From positions 1,178,001-1,242,000 of the forward strand of contig JACTVC010000001.1 in NCBI GenBank assembly GCA_018417955.1: DNA of 64,000 nt, given 5' to 3'. The notes beneath the pieces are model-generated. The model searched no databases, was not told the origin of the DNA, and saw only the letters and a list, made by a program, of their open reading frames with translations. How positions within the stretch are numbered: position 1 is the stretch's first letter; every line of letters starts with the position of its first letter. Source of the stretch: Laccaria trichodermophora (lineage: Eukaryota > Basidiomycota > Agaricomycetes > Agaricales > Hydnangiaceae). The position numbers were made by a program, and so were the translations under genes. Positions 48,965 to 59,150 of this stretch are shown piece by piece.

Positions 48965-49283
48965 TGTGAAGCGTTCACTCTGAACTTCTCGCATAGCTGA
49001 AGCCAAGAGGGAAGGAGGAGGCAAGAATGGGTGGATCTGGGATCAACACCCATGAGTGAGCAATGAGCAGTTACAAGATACTCAGCTGGCCCAACATGAT
49101 TATGCATACTGTAGGAAGTACAGTTATACAAAGCACTACATGTAGTGCAAGAGGATGGCAAGACTGCTGACAAGGTGGTGGTTCAAGACAAAAGATCAAT
49201 ATAATATGTAAGATATCCAAATCTAGCTATATACCACTGTTTGACTATGGCCTCTGGGCATTCCCTTCCAATCCTATATCACA
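48965..49283 (-). repeat. LTR, left copy (3' LTR in element orientation)
   Basis: 319 bp, TG...CA, and nearly identical to the right copy. One difference was seen, near 48,990 (CTCG against CTTG). Confidence 0.8.
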
Positions 49284-49574
49284 AAGCCCCCCAATGTCCA
49301 GAGGGCATGTAAGGAAAACAATGGTGGGGAAGAATAATAGAATAGAAATCCTCTTGCCCCCCAGAGTGAATATCAGGATAAAATGAGACCAAAAGGTAGC
49401 AAAGCAAAGAAGATGAATAAAAGAAAGAAAAAATTTGGCCCCAAATAATTTGCTATCTGGAAAGCTGGTCACTGTAAGCTCCCAGCTTAACCCAGAAATA
49501 CCCATATGATCCTCCCATTCTCTCTTCAGTGATGTATAACCATGAGTACTGGGAAACCATGCAAGTGGATGGCT

Positions 49575-49815
49575 TCCAGGTCATCCATCCCAACTCCATT
49601 GCCTTTCCCCATCAAGATGGTGTAGCATGCTTCCATCATACTTGTGGTCTGGGTATAAGACATGTATAGTGTGATAGAGGCTTGCGCCTCTCCACTCAGA
49701 TCGTTGATCCCAACTCAACTCCCTCTACCCATCAAGATGATGTAGCTTGCTTCCATTGTGGTGTGTCGTCTGGACGTGGGGAGCGTGTAATGGGATAGAG
49801 GCTTGCGCCTCTCCT
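49575..49815. repeat. Two diverged copies of a 120-bp tandem repeat
   Basis: Anchor CATCAAGATG occurs at 49610 and 49730. Each copy ends with ATAGAGGCTTGCGCCTCTCC, whose GAGGCTTGCGCCTC core is a short hairpin. Inside the LTR element. Confidence 0.7.
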
Positions 49816-50089
49816 CACATCTTCCACCTATACTCCCCTACAGCCCCCCACTTTTCCAGTGTGCGAATCTCAAGAATCAAGCCAGGGAGGATAGAGGCGA
49901 AGAGATCGTGCAGTGGAAAATTACAAGCCGTGATCCTAAGTTGGTGTTAGAGTAGGTAGAGGTGGTGCCAGTTGGGTAGGAATGATGAGAGGTTGAAGGA
50001 AAGGGGGAGAGAAAAAAAAAAAAAAATGTTGTCATAAATCTTGCCCCCCAGAGTGGACACAGGCCATGCAACACACAAGCAGCAATCTA

Positions 50090-50465
50090 TAAGGTTACCA
50101 TGATTGAAGAAGAGTCCGCCGCATAATGTGCGAGCAGCAACTCCTCAACACTGATCCACCGCAAAACATGCGAGCTGCAATCAGGAGCCAGAAGGTTACC
50201 ATGATTGAAGAAGAGTCCGCCGCGTAATGCGCGAGCAGCAACTCCTCAACACTGATCCGCCGCGTAACTCGCGAGCAGCAATCAGTACTTCTGAGGGACT
50301 CAGAAGGTTACCATGATTGAAGAAGAGTCCGCCGCGTAATGCGCGAGCTGCAACTCCTCCACACCGATCCGCCGCGAAATGCGCGAGCTGCAATCAGCCT
50401 TCTGAGAGAGCCAGAAGGTTACCATGACTGAAGAAGAGTCCGCCGCGTAATGCGCGAGCAGCAAC
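50090..50465. repeat. Tandem repeat array, about 100-114 bp units, four copies
   Basis: The anchor AAGGTTACCATGAT(T/C)G followed by AAGAAGAGTCCGCCGC recurs near 50,093, 50,192, 50,306 and 50,418. Units contain one or two CCGC-GTAATGCGCGAG-type blocks. Related CCGCG...CGCGAGC blocks also occur at about 52,383-52,402. Located inside the LTR element. Confidence 0.75.
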
Positions 50466-50847
50466 TCTCAACCAGTTGAGGTGTCTCCCCTGCCCATAAG
50501 AGTCCTCCAATCAAGTCTTAACACCCCAAATAGAGGGGAGATCCTGAGGTAGCCAAAAATGTGTTTGAGCATAGCGTAGTGATTTCTGGCCCGTTCCTGG
50601 GGATCAAATACCCGTTCGAAAGCTACGAACGACGCCTTTCCAACGGTATAATTCGCGTATCGTGACGAGCTGTGGTTGTCGAGATAGAGAGGTAATACCC
50701 AGGTACTGCAGTTCTGGAGTAAATGCATACTGCAGACCAGGCTGTTGTCCGTTATCGACGTGAATAGGTGCGTCGGGAAGGTACGATTCAGACGTTTCAA
50801 ACGGGCTATAGAGCGTCCGATGCGAGCAGGTTATGACAATAGGAATG

Positions 50848-51811
50848 GGGAAATGGTTGTTGAAGAGATGGCACTGTAACACAAGGACCGATTGTCCGTT
50901 TGGCGCGTATAAGGCCTTCCCAGAAGCGCATTGACCGTGGCTTCAAAACAAGCCAAAGAACATAAGGAACGACGAGGATCTCGTCGAGAACGGACGAAAT
51001 ATGTTCATTTTGGCCATGTCAGGCTGAACTAGGCGAAGCGCAGCCAATATGTGACCGTTTGGCGAGTTCATGGGGTCCAAAGAAAGGTATAAACGAGAGC
51101 TTTCCAGCGCAAAAGAGACAAGAGCAATCGAAGTGTTGGTTGGCGAGATATGACATGAACAAGTCACATGCAAATGGTTGTTGGAGGGATGGTGCTGTGA
51201 CACGAGAACCACTTGTCCGTTTGACGCGTATGAGGGCTTCCCAGAAGCGCATTGACCGTGGCTTTAAAACGAACCAAAGAACGAAAGGGACGACGAAGAT
51301 CTCGCCGAGAATGGATGAAACAGGCTCATCTTGGTCATACCAGGCTGAACTAGGCAAAGCACCGCCAATAGGTGACCGTTTGGTGAGTTCAGGGAGTCCA
51401 CAGAAAGGTGTGAATGAGGGCTTTCCAACGCAAAAAGGATGAGCGCAATCGGGGCATCGGTTGGCGAGATATGACATGAACAAGTCACATGTAAGTGGTT
51501 GTTGGAGGGATGGTGCTGTAACACAGGAACCGCTCGTCCGTTTCACGCGTATGAGGGCTTCCCAAAAGCGCATTGACCGTGGCTTCAAAACAAGCCAAAG
51601 AACATGAGGAACGACGAGGATCTCGCCGAGAACGGACGAGATATGTTCATTTTGGTCATACCAGGCTGAAGTAGGTGAAGCGCAGCCGATACGCAACCGT
51701 TTGGCGAGTTCAGGGGGTCCAAAGAAAGGTATGAACGAGGGCTTCCCAGCGCAAAAGAGACGAAAGCAATCGGGGCATCGGTTGGCAAGATATGATGTGA
51801 ATAAGTCCCAT
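50848..51811 (-). repeat. Three 321-bp tandem repeats with an in-frame Cys motif
   Basis: The anchor CCAAAGAAC recurs at 50953, 51274 and 51595, giving a period of 321 bases (107 codons). On the minus strand an open frame of 282 residues (51867-51019) runs through most of the array. Its units carry LANRCPDCFRLFCAGKPSF or close variants, and MRFWEALIRVKRTSGS. Inside the LTR element. I recognise no domain; see findings. Confidence 0.75.
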
Positions 51812-52531
51812 GTTGATGTCCCATCAACCCCATCCAACCCAAAACCACTCCAAACCCTTCTAACCATTCAGAAACCAAGAAGAGCCATTCCAGAGAGTTC
51901 ATAGAGAAGTAAGGAGGATGAGAACACTCATTCCTCAAGCAAGAAAACAGCAGAGATTGGGAGAGAAGCATAGTAGGGCATAGCACATAATTTCCAGAGC
52001 AGTAGACTGAACTGGAGGGATGTCAATGAACATCTGGCTGTTCTTGAGAGGCCTAGATGCTAAAAGACAAGGGAGATGGTTGAGGAACAGGTGGAGTCTG
52101 AGAGACAGTGAAGCAGCGCAAAGCAGCAGGCGACACTGGTTGTGGGCAACGTCCTCACCAAGTCAATGGTCGCGTAGTCGCGGAATCCAGACATAGGTGA
52201 GTAGGAACTCTCCTCACAGTAGACTTCAGGCCGCGTAGTCGCGAAATCCCAAAGCCCAGCTGCTCAGAGTCAGCGCAGCAACCCAATCGAACAAACCTCA
52301 ACCAGCTGTGCAAGCACAAGCTAAAGTCAATGGTTCATCCAACTGAAGGATGGATGAGCCCTTTCACATGAAGTAGTAAGCCCGCCGCGAAGTGCGCGAG
52401 CAGCAGCTACCATCCATGCTAAGGTTCCTCCTGTGATGAGCTGGCGCATTCCCACAACTCTCCAGCTCTCCCTCTACCAAGAAATGCAGACTTCAACCAT
52501 GCTTTGGTGAAGTCCGCGGTGCCCCCACCAT

Positions 52532-52850
52532 TGTGAAGCGTTCACTCTGAACTTCTTGCATAGCTGAAGCCAAGAGGGAAGGAGGAGGCAAGAATGGGTG
52601 GATCTGGGATCAACACCCATGAGTGAGCAATGAGCAGTTACAAGATACTCAGCTGGCCCAACATGATTATGCATACTGTAGGAAGTACAGTTATACAAAG
52701 CACTACATGTAGTGCAAGAGGATGGCAAGACTGCTGACAAGGTGGTGGTTCAAGACAAAAGATCAATATAATATGTAAGATATCCAAATCTAGCTATATA
52801 CCACTGTTTGACTATGGCCTCTGGGCATTCCCTTCCAATCCTATATCACA
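52532..52850 (-). repeat. LTR, right copy (5' LTR in element orientation)
   Basis: 319 bp, offset 3567 bases from the left copy over its whole length. The candidate primer binding site lies directly next to it at 52530-52513. Confidence 0.8.
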
Positions 52851-53951
52851 GTGCATCAGGAAAAAAAGTTTTAGCCAGTAGATCTCCGGTTAGATCAGTA
52901 GCCGCGCGTACCTGTCGTAGTCATCAATAGCTTGGCAGATTTCATGATCGTGTTGATTGCTGTCTGTAGACCATCGGTCCGCCGCATTGTGCAATAAGGC
53001 TGACAGAGGTGCCGCCGCGTCTATCATCAGGTCTGTAGTTGCTTCCACCCACTACAGTGGCTATCAGTGCTACAAAGGCTCCTGTAGACAGTTTACTTGA
53101 TTAGTATGTTTTCGTAGTCAATCAATGTCTTGAGATGCAGTAAACAGAAAATGTATCTACGAGCAATCCCAGCGTTTGATATCGATGGGCATGCCAGTAT
53201 GAGTTGAACAGGTTCAACATACTTTGTGACTTAGACAAAAATCCATGCGCACGACCATCGGATAATCGGCTCACAACCCGATGTCACATGATGGTTGAAG
53301 ATCTGAAATTTTTCCTCTCTCGCTCTTCCCTCTCAACCACGATCTTCCCATTTGCGTCAACCAGAACGTCTCAGACCTTCGCTGTCTGCTCGGCTGTCAC
53401 TTCCCCTTTTCTAACAACGCTTTTTGGCTTTCAATCAATGTATCCCACCTCATACAGATTGCCTCCAGTCCAACTACAACGACGACATATCGTGTCTTCG
53501 TCTGTTGGCTCTCTTACCCCCTCCCTTCCAACCACGGCAGTCATTTGGCTTTCGTTCAACGTATCTCTCCTCGAACGCCTCTCTACCATGTTGAGATGAT
53601 CAGCTGACATTGCGACTGATACCGCATCATCAATCCACGACACCCACCCAATCTCGCCTTCTCTTTCATCATACAACCTCAACCGACACTCAGCATCTCT
53701 CCATCCATACCCCTCTATGCCTATCTCTTTAAAACGATGATGCTCGTCCTTGCCCCCTTTTCGTCAACTCGAAAACACACGAAACAAGCACTTGAGGACG
53801 CCACCGTCATGCAGCGCCCCAGGTTGAGCGCAAGAGCTGCATGTCACCGCTAACGCCCAACACACGTATACCCTTTCCTTCTCATGTGCGAAAGGGAAAA
53901 GGTAATCTCAAACTTCTTCCTCCGTTGTCGCATTGCAAGCTAAACTCTTCA

Positions 53952-54420
53952 CAGAATCCAATGAATGGCATGGTATGGTACATCCTCGGGTTTTCTGCTA
54001 ACCCTAGCCAACCTATATCCGTTCCTTTGGCTGAGAAAGAGACATAGTGAGTCTTTTGTATCTATTCACGTAGTTTCCAGTCCTGATGTTGGAGTCAACT
54101 TTAGTTCCTCTTTCTATACCCACAAGATGTCGCAACTGTAGCCATCCTTGTGTAAGTATCCCCCTTCCTAACCCATCCTACCCACTGCCTAATCTCCCTC
54201 GATTACATAGCCACCTCCACATTCGGCCGCCTCTATGGCTCCAGCACGCACAAGCTCCCAGCACACCTTCCCATCTTCCGCCTTCCCCTCACCCCACGCA
54301 AGTCCCTCGCAGGGTTCACGGCAGCCTCTATCACAGGCGTCCTGATTGCTATGGGTTTCTGGAGCCTCGTTCCACCGTTCCGGAATGAAGGGCAGGACGT
54401 GACCTGGGCGATCGAAGGTA
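53952..54420 (+). pseudogene. Fragment of a CTP-dependent diacylglycerol kinase (DGK1-like) gene
   Basis: Three exon-like blocks in order resemble the middle of fungal Dgk1: NPMNGMVWYILG after a CTCTTCACAG acceptor; YPQDVATVAILV ending at a GTAAGTATCC donor; and TSTFGRLYGSSTHKLPAHLP with RKSLAGFTAASITGVLIAMG. The usual S-W-A-D-T block between the second and third parts is missing. The N-terminal kinase part and the C-terminal membrane part are also absent. Dgk1 makes phosphatidate from diacylglycerol and CTP at the endoplasmic reticulum. This copy cannot be functional as it stands. It lies wholly inside the CACTA-ended element. Confidence 0.65.
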
Positions 54421-54499
54421 ATGACCGCGCGTGGGACAATACCTGGATGGTGGTGGATGGGTGGGGTGGCGGGAGCATGAGGAGAGCTTGAAGACAAGT

Positions 54500-54812
54500 G
54501 ATAGCATCATCTTGTAATCTTTTATATATGCTGTTTGTAACCTGAAATATATATGTATATATCCTGTATTTTCTCTAAGCTGGTCTCTATCTGTGCTATG
54601 TCATGCAATAGTGTCTATGTATGACGGCAGGACTTCCATAATATGATGCTATGGGGAGCTATGTTGCAAGTAGGCAATGCTATATATGTATTTATAGTGC
54701 TATATAAACTGATGGTGACGCTATGGTGTGCTATGTAAAGGGGGGGTTGCAAAAGTGCTACCATAGCTATCACAACTATATTGCGCGATGTGGCAACCAC
54801 TTTTTTTCCTGA
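54500..54812. repeat. Subterminal GCTATG-rich region of the transposon
   Basis: GCTATG or GCTATA recurs at least eight times in both orientations between about 54,590 and 54,775, just inside the right terminal repeat. Repeated short motifs next to the ends are typical transposase binding regions; that role is inferred. Confidence 0.5.
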
Positions 54813-55043
54813 TGTGAATGCCCTGCCTTATCCTGAGTTTTCATTTGTTCATCCCCTGACTTGGTATATACAATCTACACCTCCTTAGCTATGTCCCATA
54901 CATAAGAGCTTAGTTCTTAAAATGTTTGGTTCTTGTGTTACAGCACCAACTTTGTTCAAAAAATGACCAGACAATCTTTTTGCCCAGTTAGTGTATAATG
55001 CTGACTCAGCACTGGAGCCCATTCTTGCCCCATTCACTATCTC

Positions 55044-56243
55044 ATGACGCTAAGCGACGACTTTAGCACAAACCGCCACGTCGTAGGCTTTGAAAGACCT
55101 CTTGAAATCGTATTTTCCCCAAGTCGACACCCCGATCTCTGCTTCGACGACGGGAACATCGCTGTGCTTTCTGGGAGCTACTACTTCCTCATTCATCAAG
55201 GCCTCATCTGTCGACACTCTGCCCCTCTGGCAACAGCGATCAAGGAGCTCAACGGCAAGCTGCCTGTGTTTCTCGAGACAAGACCCGTTTTGGAACTAAG
55301 CGATTCACCAAACGAGCTGCACTATTTCCTCCGTGCTCTTTACGATGGCGTGTGAGTCGGCCCGCCATGGATGGTCGCGTCGCTGAAGAGTTCTTCTTGC
55401 TTCATAAGGTCTACCTTGACTTACAAGATCAAGGACTTTGAGACCACTTCGGCGATTCTAAGGTTGTCGACAAAATACCAAGTTGACCACCTCCGCAACG
55501 ACATCATTCGCATCATGTCTCCAGTATGGCCTAGGACCCTCGCGCATTGGGAGTTTAGAGAAGCTGAAGCTACGAATCAAGCCGGTTTTTACGAACCGCG
55601 GTCGATATACCCTCATCCATTGTAAGCACTGGAATTCACGCTTCTCCTTACACCATGTCCATCCTCCCCTACCAGACTGGTCATCAACCTTGCACGAGAG
55701 GCAAAGGCACCCGAGCTTCTCCCGTCAGCTTACTACGACCTCTCCCGCTGTTCTCCAAGCGACATCGTTATGGGACACCCCTCCTCGCCCACCGACGCCG
55801 AACGCCAATTTCTCCACGATGATGACGTGATGAACGTTTTTCGCGGTAAAGAACACGCCGCGCGCTTTTTGTCCAGCTTCATCGTAAGCCACCTCGAGGG
55901 CCGAGGATCTTCTGTGAACTGTATTTATCGAACCGATCGACTCGAGAACAGTGCGGAAATGATGTCTCAACGTGCTTGTCGAGCGTCTTTCGAGGCTATC
56001 ACTTTTGAGATGGTACGTGACGTCAATGGCGTAGTTTTACATCGGACGACGGACCCACTTTTCGCGATGATGGATGCGGATCTGATGCAGACGAGGAACG
56101 GTCCCCACGGAAGAATCAATGTTGCCTTTCGCGCTTGTGAGCCGTGCCGGTTGGAGTTCTCTGCTGCTGTGGATGCTGCTAGGGAAGAGCTGTGGCTAAA
56201 TCTGCCTGATTGGTTTAGTGTCGAGCTGGAGTCTTGGCCTTGA
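55044..56243 (+). CDS. BTB/POZ domain protein of the agaricomycete type
   Basis: Start ATG at 55044 (MTLSDDFSTNRHVVGFERPL), stop at 56241-56243. Exon 1 ends at 55351 and exon 2 starts at 55409, giving LYDGVSTLTYKIKDFETTSA. A second intron follows PHPL near 55,621. The BTB core is HPDLCFDDGNIAVLSGSYYF, then IHQGLICRHS and LELSDSPNELHYFLRALYDG. After it comes ILRLSTKYQVDHLRNDIIRI, then the usual extension PELLPSAYYDLSRCSPSDIV and CRASFEAITFEMVRD, and a Cys-containing end (CEPCRLEFSAAVDAAREELW). BTB domains pair with themselves or with Cullin 3. This family is greatly expanded in mushrooms and its roles are mostly unknown. The gene sits directly against the right end of the transposon (51 bases). 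Confidence 0.85.
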
Positions 56244-56705
56244 GATCTTGCTTGCTCGTACGTCTTGGATTCATCTACTACGCAAGCATGTTAGTATGAG
56301 GGGAATGTAGGCTGTGCTTTATGCAGTTATCACCATTCATGGATCAAGGAAGGAAAGGGGGTATAACGATTGAACAAAATGTGGTAGGTATTGCAAGACT
56401 TCGCTACACTATGCCCTGCCAACCTTTGGCCTTGATGAAATTGGCCAGGAGTCAGATAATTACTATTAATGGCCGATACTAGTGAGAGTGACCTCTCCGA
56501 CAGGCGAACTTGAAAGCAGACGAATCAGACAACGGCGAACGCAGACCTCAGATCGAATTTAAATGAGATCTGCTGCCAACCATAGCGTTGGTCACGGTGC
56601 AGGAGATTAACGCAATGACCGTGACTCCTCGGCTTGTGACCCGTTTCCGTGACTCGTCATTCTGAATCGGATCTGCAACCGCCAATCTACCACCGCCGAA
56701 GATAC

Positions 56706-56712
56706 TATATAG
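56706..56712 (+). promoter_or_regulatory. TATA box of the flavin monooxygenase gene
   Basis: TATATAG within the palindrome TACTATATAGTA, about 40 bases before the ATG at 56752. This would give a very short leader. Confidence 0.45.
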
Positions 56713-56751
56713 TATGAGGACTCTGACTTCGACTCCGGGTTCAAGAAAAGC

Positions 56752-58900
56752 ATGTCGTGCACAGTCGCCATCATAGGTACGACTCAATGTCTGCCTTCTC
56801 AATGACGATTTAACTTACTATAAGCTTTGCATAGGTGCAGGACCAGGAGGTCTTGTCTCCGCCAAAGCAGCACTTGAAGCTGGTTTATCGGCTCGGGTGT
56901 TTGAATCAGCGGACAGTATAGGGGGATTGTGGTCGCCTGCTTCGAAGCTATGTCGTCCATCGATGCGGACGAATCTCTCCAAGTACAGTTGCTGTTTCTC
57001 AGATTTTCCTTGGCCCGAGAGCGCGCCCACATTCCCAAATGCTACTCAAGTGGGCGACTACCTGTCTGCGTACGCTCAAAAATATCTCAAGCCTGAAATA
57101 CTCTTTTTGGGATGTAAAGTTACTGGTGTAAAGAGTTCGGGAGACGACAAAAGGTGGTCAGTGACATGGTTCAATAGGTCTGGACAGCAAGAAACCGCTA
57201 TGTTTGATCGTCTTGTTATCGCATGTGGCTTTTTCTCAGAACCATATATTCCTGCCATTCCTGGCCTCGAGACCTTTCCAGGAACCGTATCTCACTCCTC
57301 CTCCTACTCCTCTCACAAGCCTTTCGAAGGCAAGCATGTTGCAATAATAGGCGGCTCCCATAGTGGCGTTGAAGTTGCGGATGACATCGCCCCTCATGCT
57401 GCTTCCGTACATCACGTTGTCCCATGTCACTTCTGGGTCGTCCCGAAACATCTCCCGCTGAATGTCGAAGATCCTGGGACTCCATTTCTCCCTCTAGATT
57501 TGGCGCTTTATCGATATCCCACCACGGTGCAAACCCATTCATCTATACAAGAACGATGGAGAGAAATGAATGAGTATTTGCGTACTTTTTCTGGGAACCT
57601 GTCTGATTTCTCAGCCGACATGAAGGCTGACATGAATTCGCCTCCACACGTTGCTGTTTCGGATATGTACACCAATTTTGTCCGCTCTGGTCGTATCATA
57701 CTCCATAAAGGTCGTCTCTCTACTATCTTTGGTTCTAATTTGAATGTCGATCCCGAGAAATCGTCACCTCTCTCAAACATAACAGATATCATTTTCGCTA
57801 CTGGTTTCCGACCATCTTCGGCATCGACCATCCTGCCACCGTCGCTGCTGTCCGCCCTCAACTTTTCCCCGAACGACCGCTTTCTCCCATTTCTACTCCA
57901 CCTCGGTACCCTACATCCTTCTTTTCCAAATGCGGCGTTTGTAGGACAATACCGTGGGGCATATTGGGCTGGCATTGAACTACAGGCCCAGTGGTGTGCC
58001 GGTTTGTTTTCTGGGTCGCTTTCGTGGCCTTCTCTCACCGAGTTCGAAGAAGGCCTTGCGTTGGAGAAACAAGTTAGAGACAGCAGACCTAGAGCACAAT
58101 GGCCGAGGGAATACGTGAAATTTTGCAGTGACTTGGCTCATACGATAGGAACTCCACCTCCGCCTTCTTGTCCTGGGCCTAACAAACGTCTCATTCGGTC
58201 ACAAGATATCTTTGCTCCGCATCGTCTCACACGTCCTTTCTGGCTGCCATCTTCCAATCACCAATGTGTCAGTGAAGAAACCCCCTCGCTCTTCGATGCC
58301 CTTGAGCATACCCTCTCTGAATCTGCAAATTCAGCTCTCTTCGTTGCAGCGGCTATCTTCCGCTCTCTTCATGGAACCTGGGCACTGAACCGAACCTACA
58401 CCTCCCATCTCCCCGACTATCCCTCTGGGCCAAGCATTGGGACAGCAGAATTTACCCCAAGAAAGATTTTATCGGAATCGCACCTCAAATCTGATCATCA
58501 AATTTACGAAACGGAATACTTATATTCAGAAAAGACAGAATTTAGCACCTCAACGGGGCTCAAACTCTCTGGGACGCAACGCTACATTTATCGATATGAC
58601 GAACCCAAAGACAAACTCGAAGTATTCTTTGCAGAGCGGGATGACGCATTCTCGCGTGGCAATCGTTTCCACCATGTCATTTTGGAACTTCCTTCCTCAG
58701 ACGCTCTTTCTACTCAGACCTCTAAAAGTATGATGTTGCCATGGAGAGCAAAAGCCAGTCACTATTGCAGTCCGGATACTTATGATGGATCATACACGTT
58801 TTTCTTCAAGGGTGCAGATCTCGAGAAGTGGAAGATTGAATATGTGGTCAAGGGGCCAAAGAAGGATTATACGATGGAGTCTTGGTATTCGAGAATGTAG
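56752..58900 (+). CDS. Flavin monooxygenase fused to a DUF6314-like domain
   Basis: Exon 1 is 56752-56776 and exon 2 is 56835-58900, giving about 696 residues. The FAD site GAGPGGLVSAKAALEAG follows the splice. The FMO signature F-x-G-x-x-x-H-x-x-x-Y is present as FPGTVSHSSSYSS (about residues 157-169), with the NADP site AIIGGSHSGVEVADD soon after and FATGFRP further on. The FMO part should oxygenate a soft N or S centre, or act in a Baeyer-Villiger manner, using NADPH. The last 180 residues form a second unit: SLHGTWALNRTYTSH, GTAEFTPRK, QRYIYRYDEPKDKLEVFFAE, HYCSPDTYDGSYTFFFKG, WKIEYVVKGPKKDYTMESWY. These match the DUF6314 pattern. The 2-exon structure is simpler than its neighbours. The substrate is unknown. 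Confidence 0.87.
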
Positions 58901-59150
58901 GCTTCTATTGGTGTTGAGCTACAGCAGATGGTACAAGCCAAGTACGAGCAACGAGTTGGCAGGAGTTGCGTCTAAGGTTGGTGGGAGCTCCATGGCAGCA
59001 CTCAACATCAGCAAATGCCAAATTGTGGAAACTCTGGTTTGCCCTTGCAAAATGTGCCATGTTTGTCTTCATTTATATTCCCATGGAATGGTTTGCAAGG
59101 CAGTATATATCATACAGCAGGGTTGTAGTACATTGGGCATGAGATACCTA
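58901..59150. other. 3' flank of the monooxygenase gene
   Basis: 250 bases between the stop and the palindromic element. No gene seen. Confidence 0.4.

Larger units (their letters stand above)
48965..52850 (-). mobile_element. Non-autonomous LTR retrotransposon, nested
   Basis: Two direct 319-bp repeats (48965-49283 and 52532-52850) start TGTGAAGCG and end TATATCACA, giving TG...CA ends. The flanks GTGAA (48960-48964) and GTGCA (52851-52855) match at four of five bases, as expected for a slightly changed 5-bp target duplication. Orientation is probably minus. Inside the right LTR, read on the minus strand, TGGTGGGGGCACC begins one base after the LTR (from 52530), which fits a tRNA primer site ending in ACCA. 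A GGGGGG-containing purine run next to the left LTR (49285-49291) fits a polypurine tract. The 3.25-kb interior has no gag, reverse transcriptase or integrase that I can see. The LTRs differ at one base that I could find, so the insertion is young. Confidence 0.75.
47546..54993. mobile_element. CACTA-ended DNA transposon, interrupted by an LTR element
   Basis: The left end starts CACTAACTGGGCAAAAAG (47546) and the right end is its reverse complement, finishing at 54993. TA flanks both ends (47544-47545 and 54994-54995). The terminal inverted repeats match over roughly 180 bases (47546 to about 47,730; about 54,813 to 54993). The left 860 bases also match the palindromic element at 59151. An imperfect inverted copy of part of the left arm lies at about 48,775-48,964. 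No transposase frame is visible, so it is likely non-autonomous. Before the LTR insertion it would have been about 3.6 kb. CACTA ends suggest the CACTA/EnSpm group, but a TA duplication is not its usual 3-bp target, so the family is left open. Confidence 0.75.

Noticed and set aside
48965..49173. Repeated 72-88 codon frame with many cysteines at both LTRs
   Set aside because: It lies within the LTRs on both copies and simply reflects the duplicated repeat; no sign that it is a gene.
50090..50465. CRISPR-like spaced repeats
   Set aside because: The units are long, diverged and lie in a eukaryotic retroelement; there are no short identical repeats with unique spacers and no cas genes.
53204..53599. 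131-codon plus-strand frame upstream of the kinase fragment
   Set aside because: No recognisable domain, and it does not join to the fragment in frame; pyrimidine-rich DNA explains its composition.
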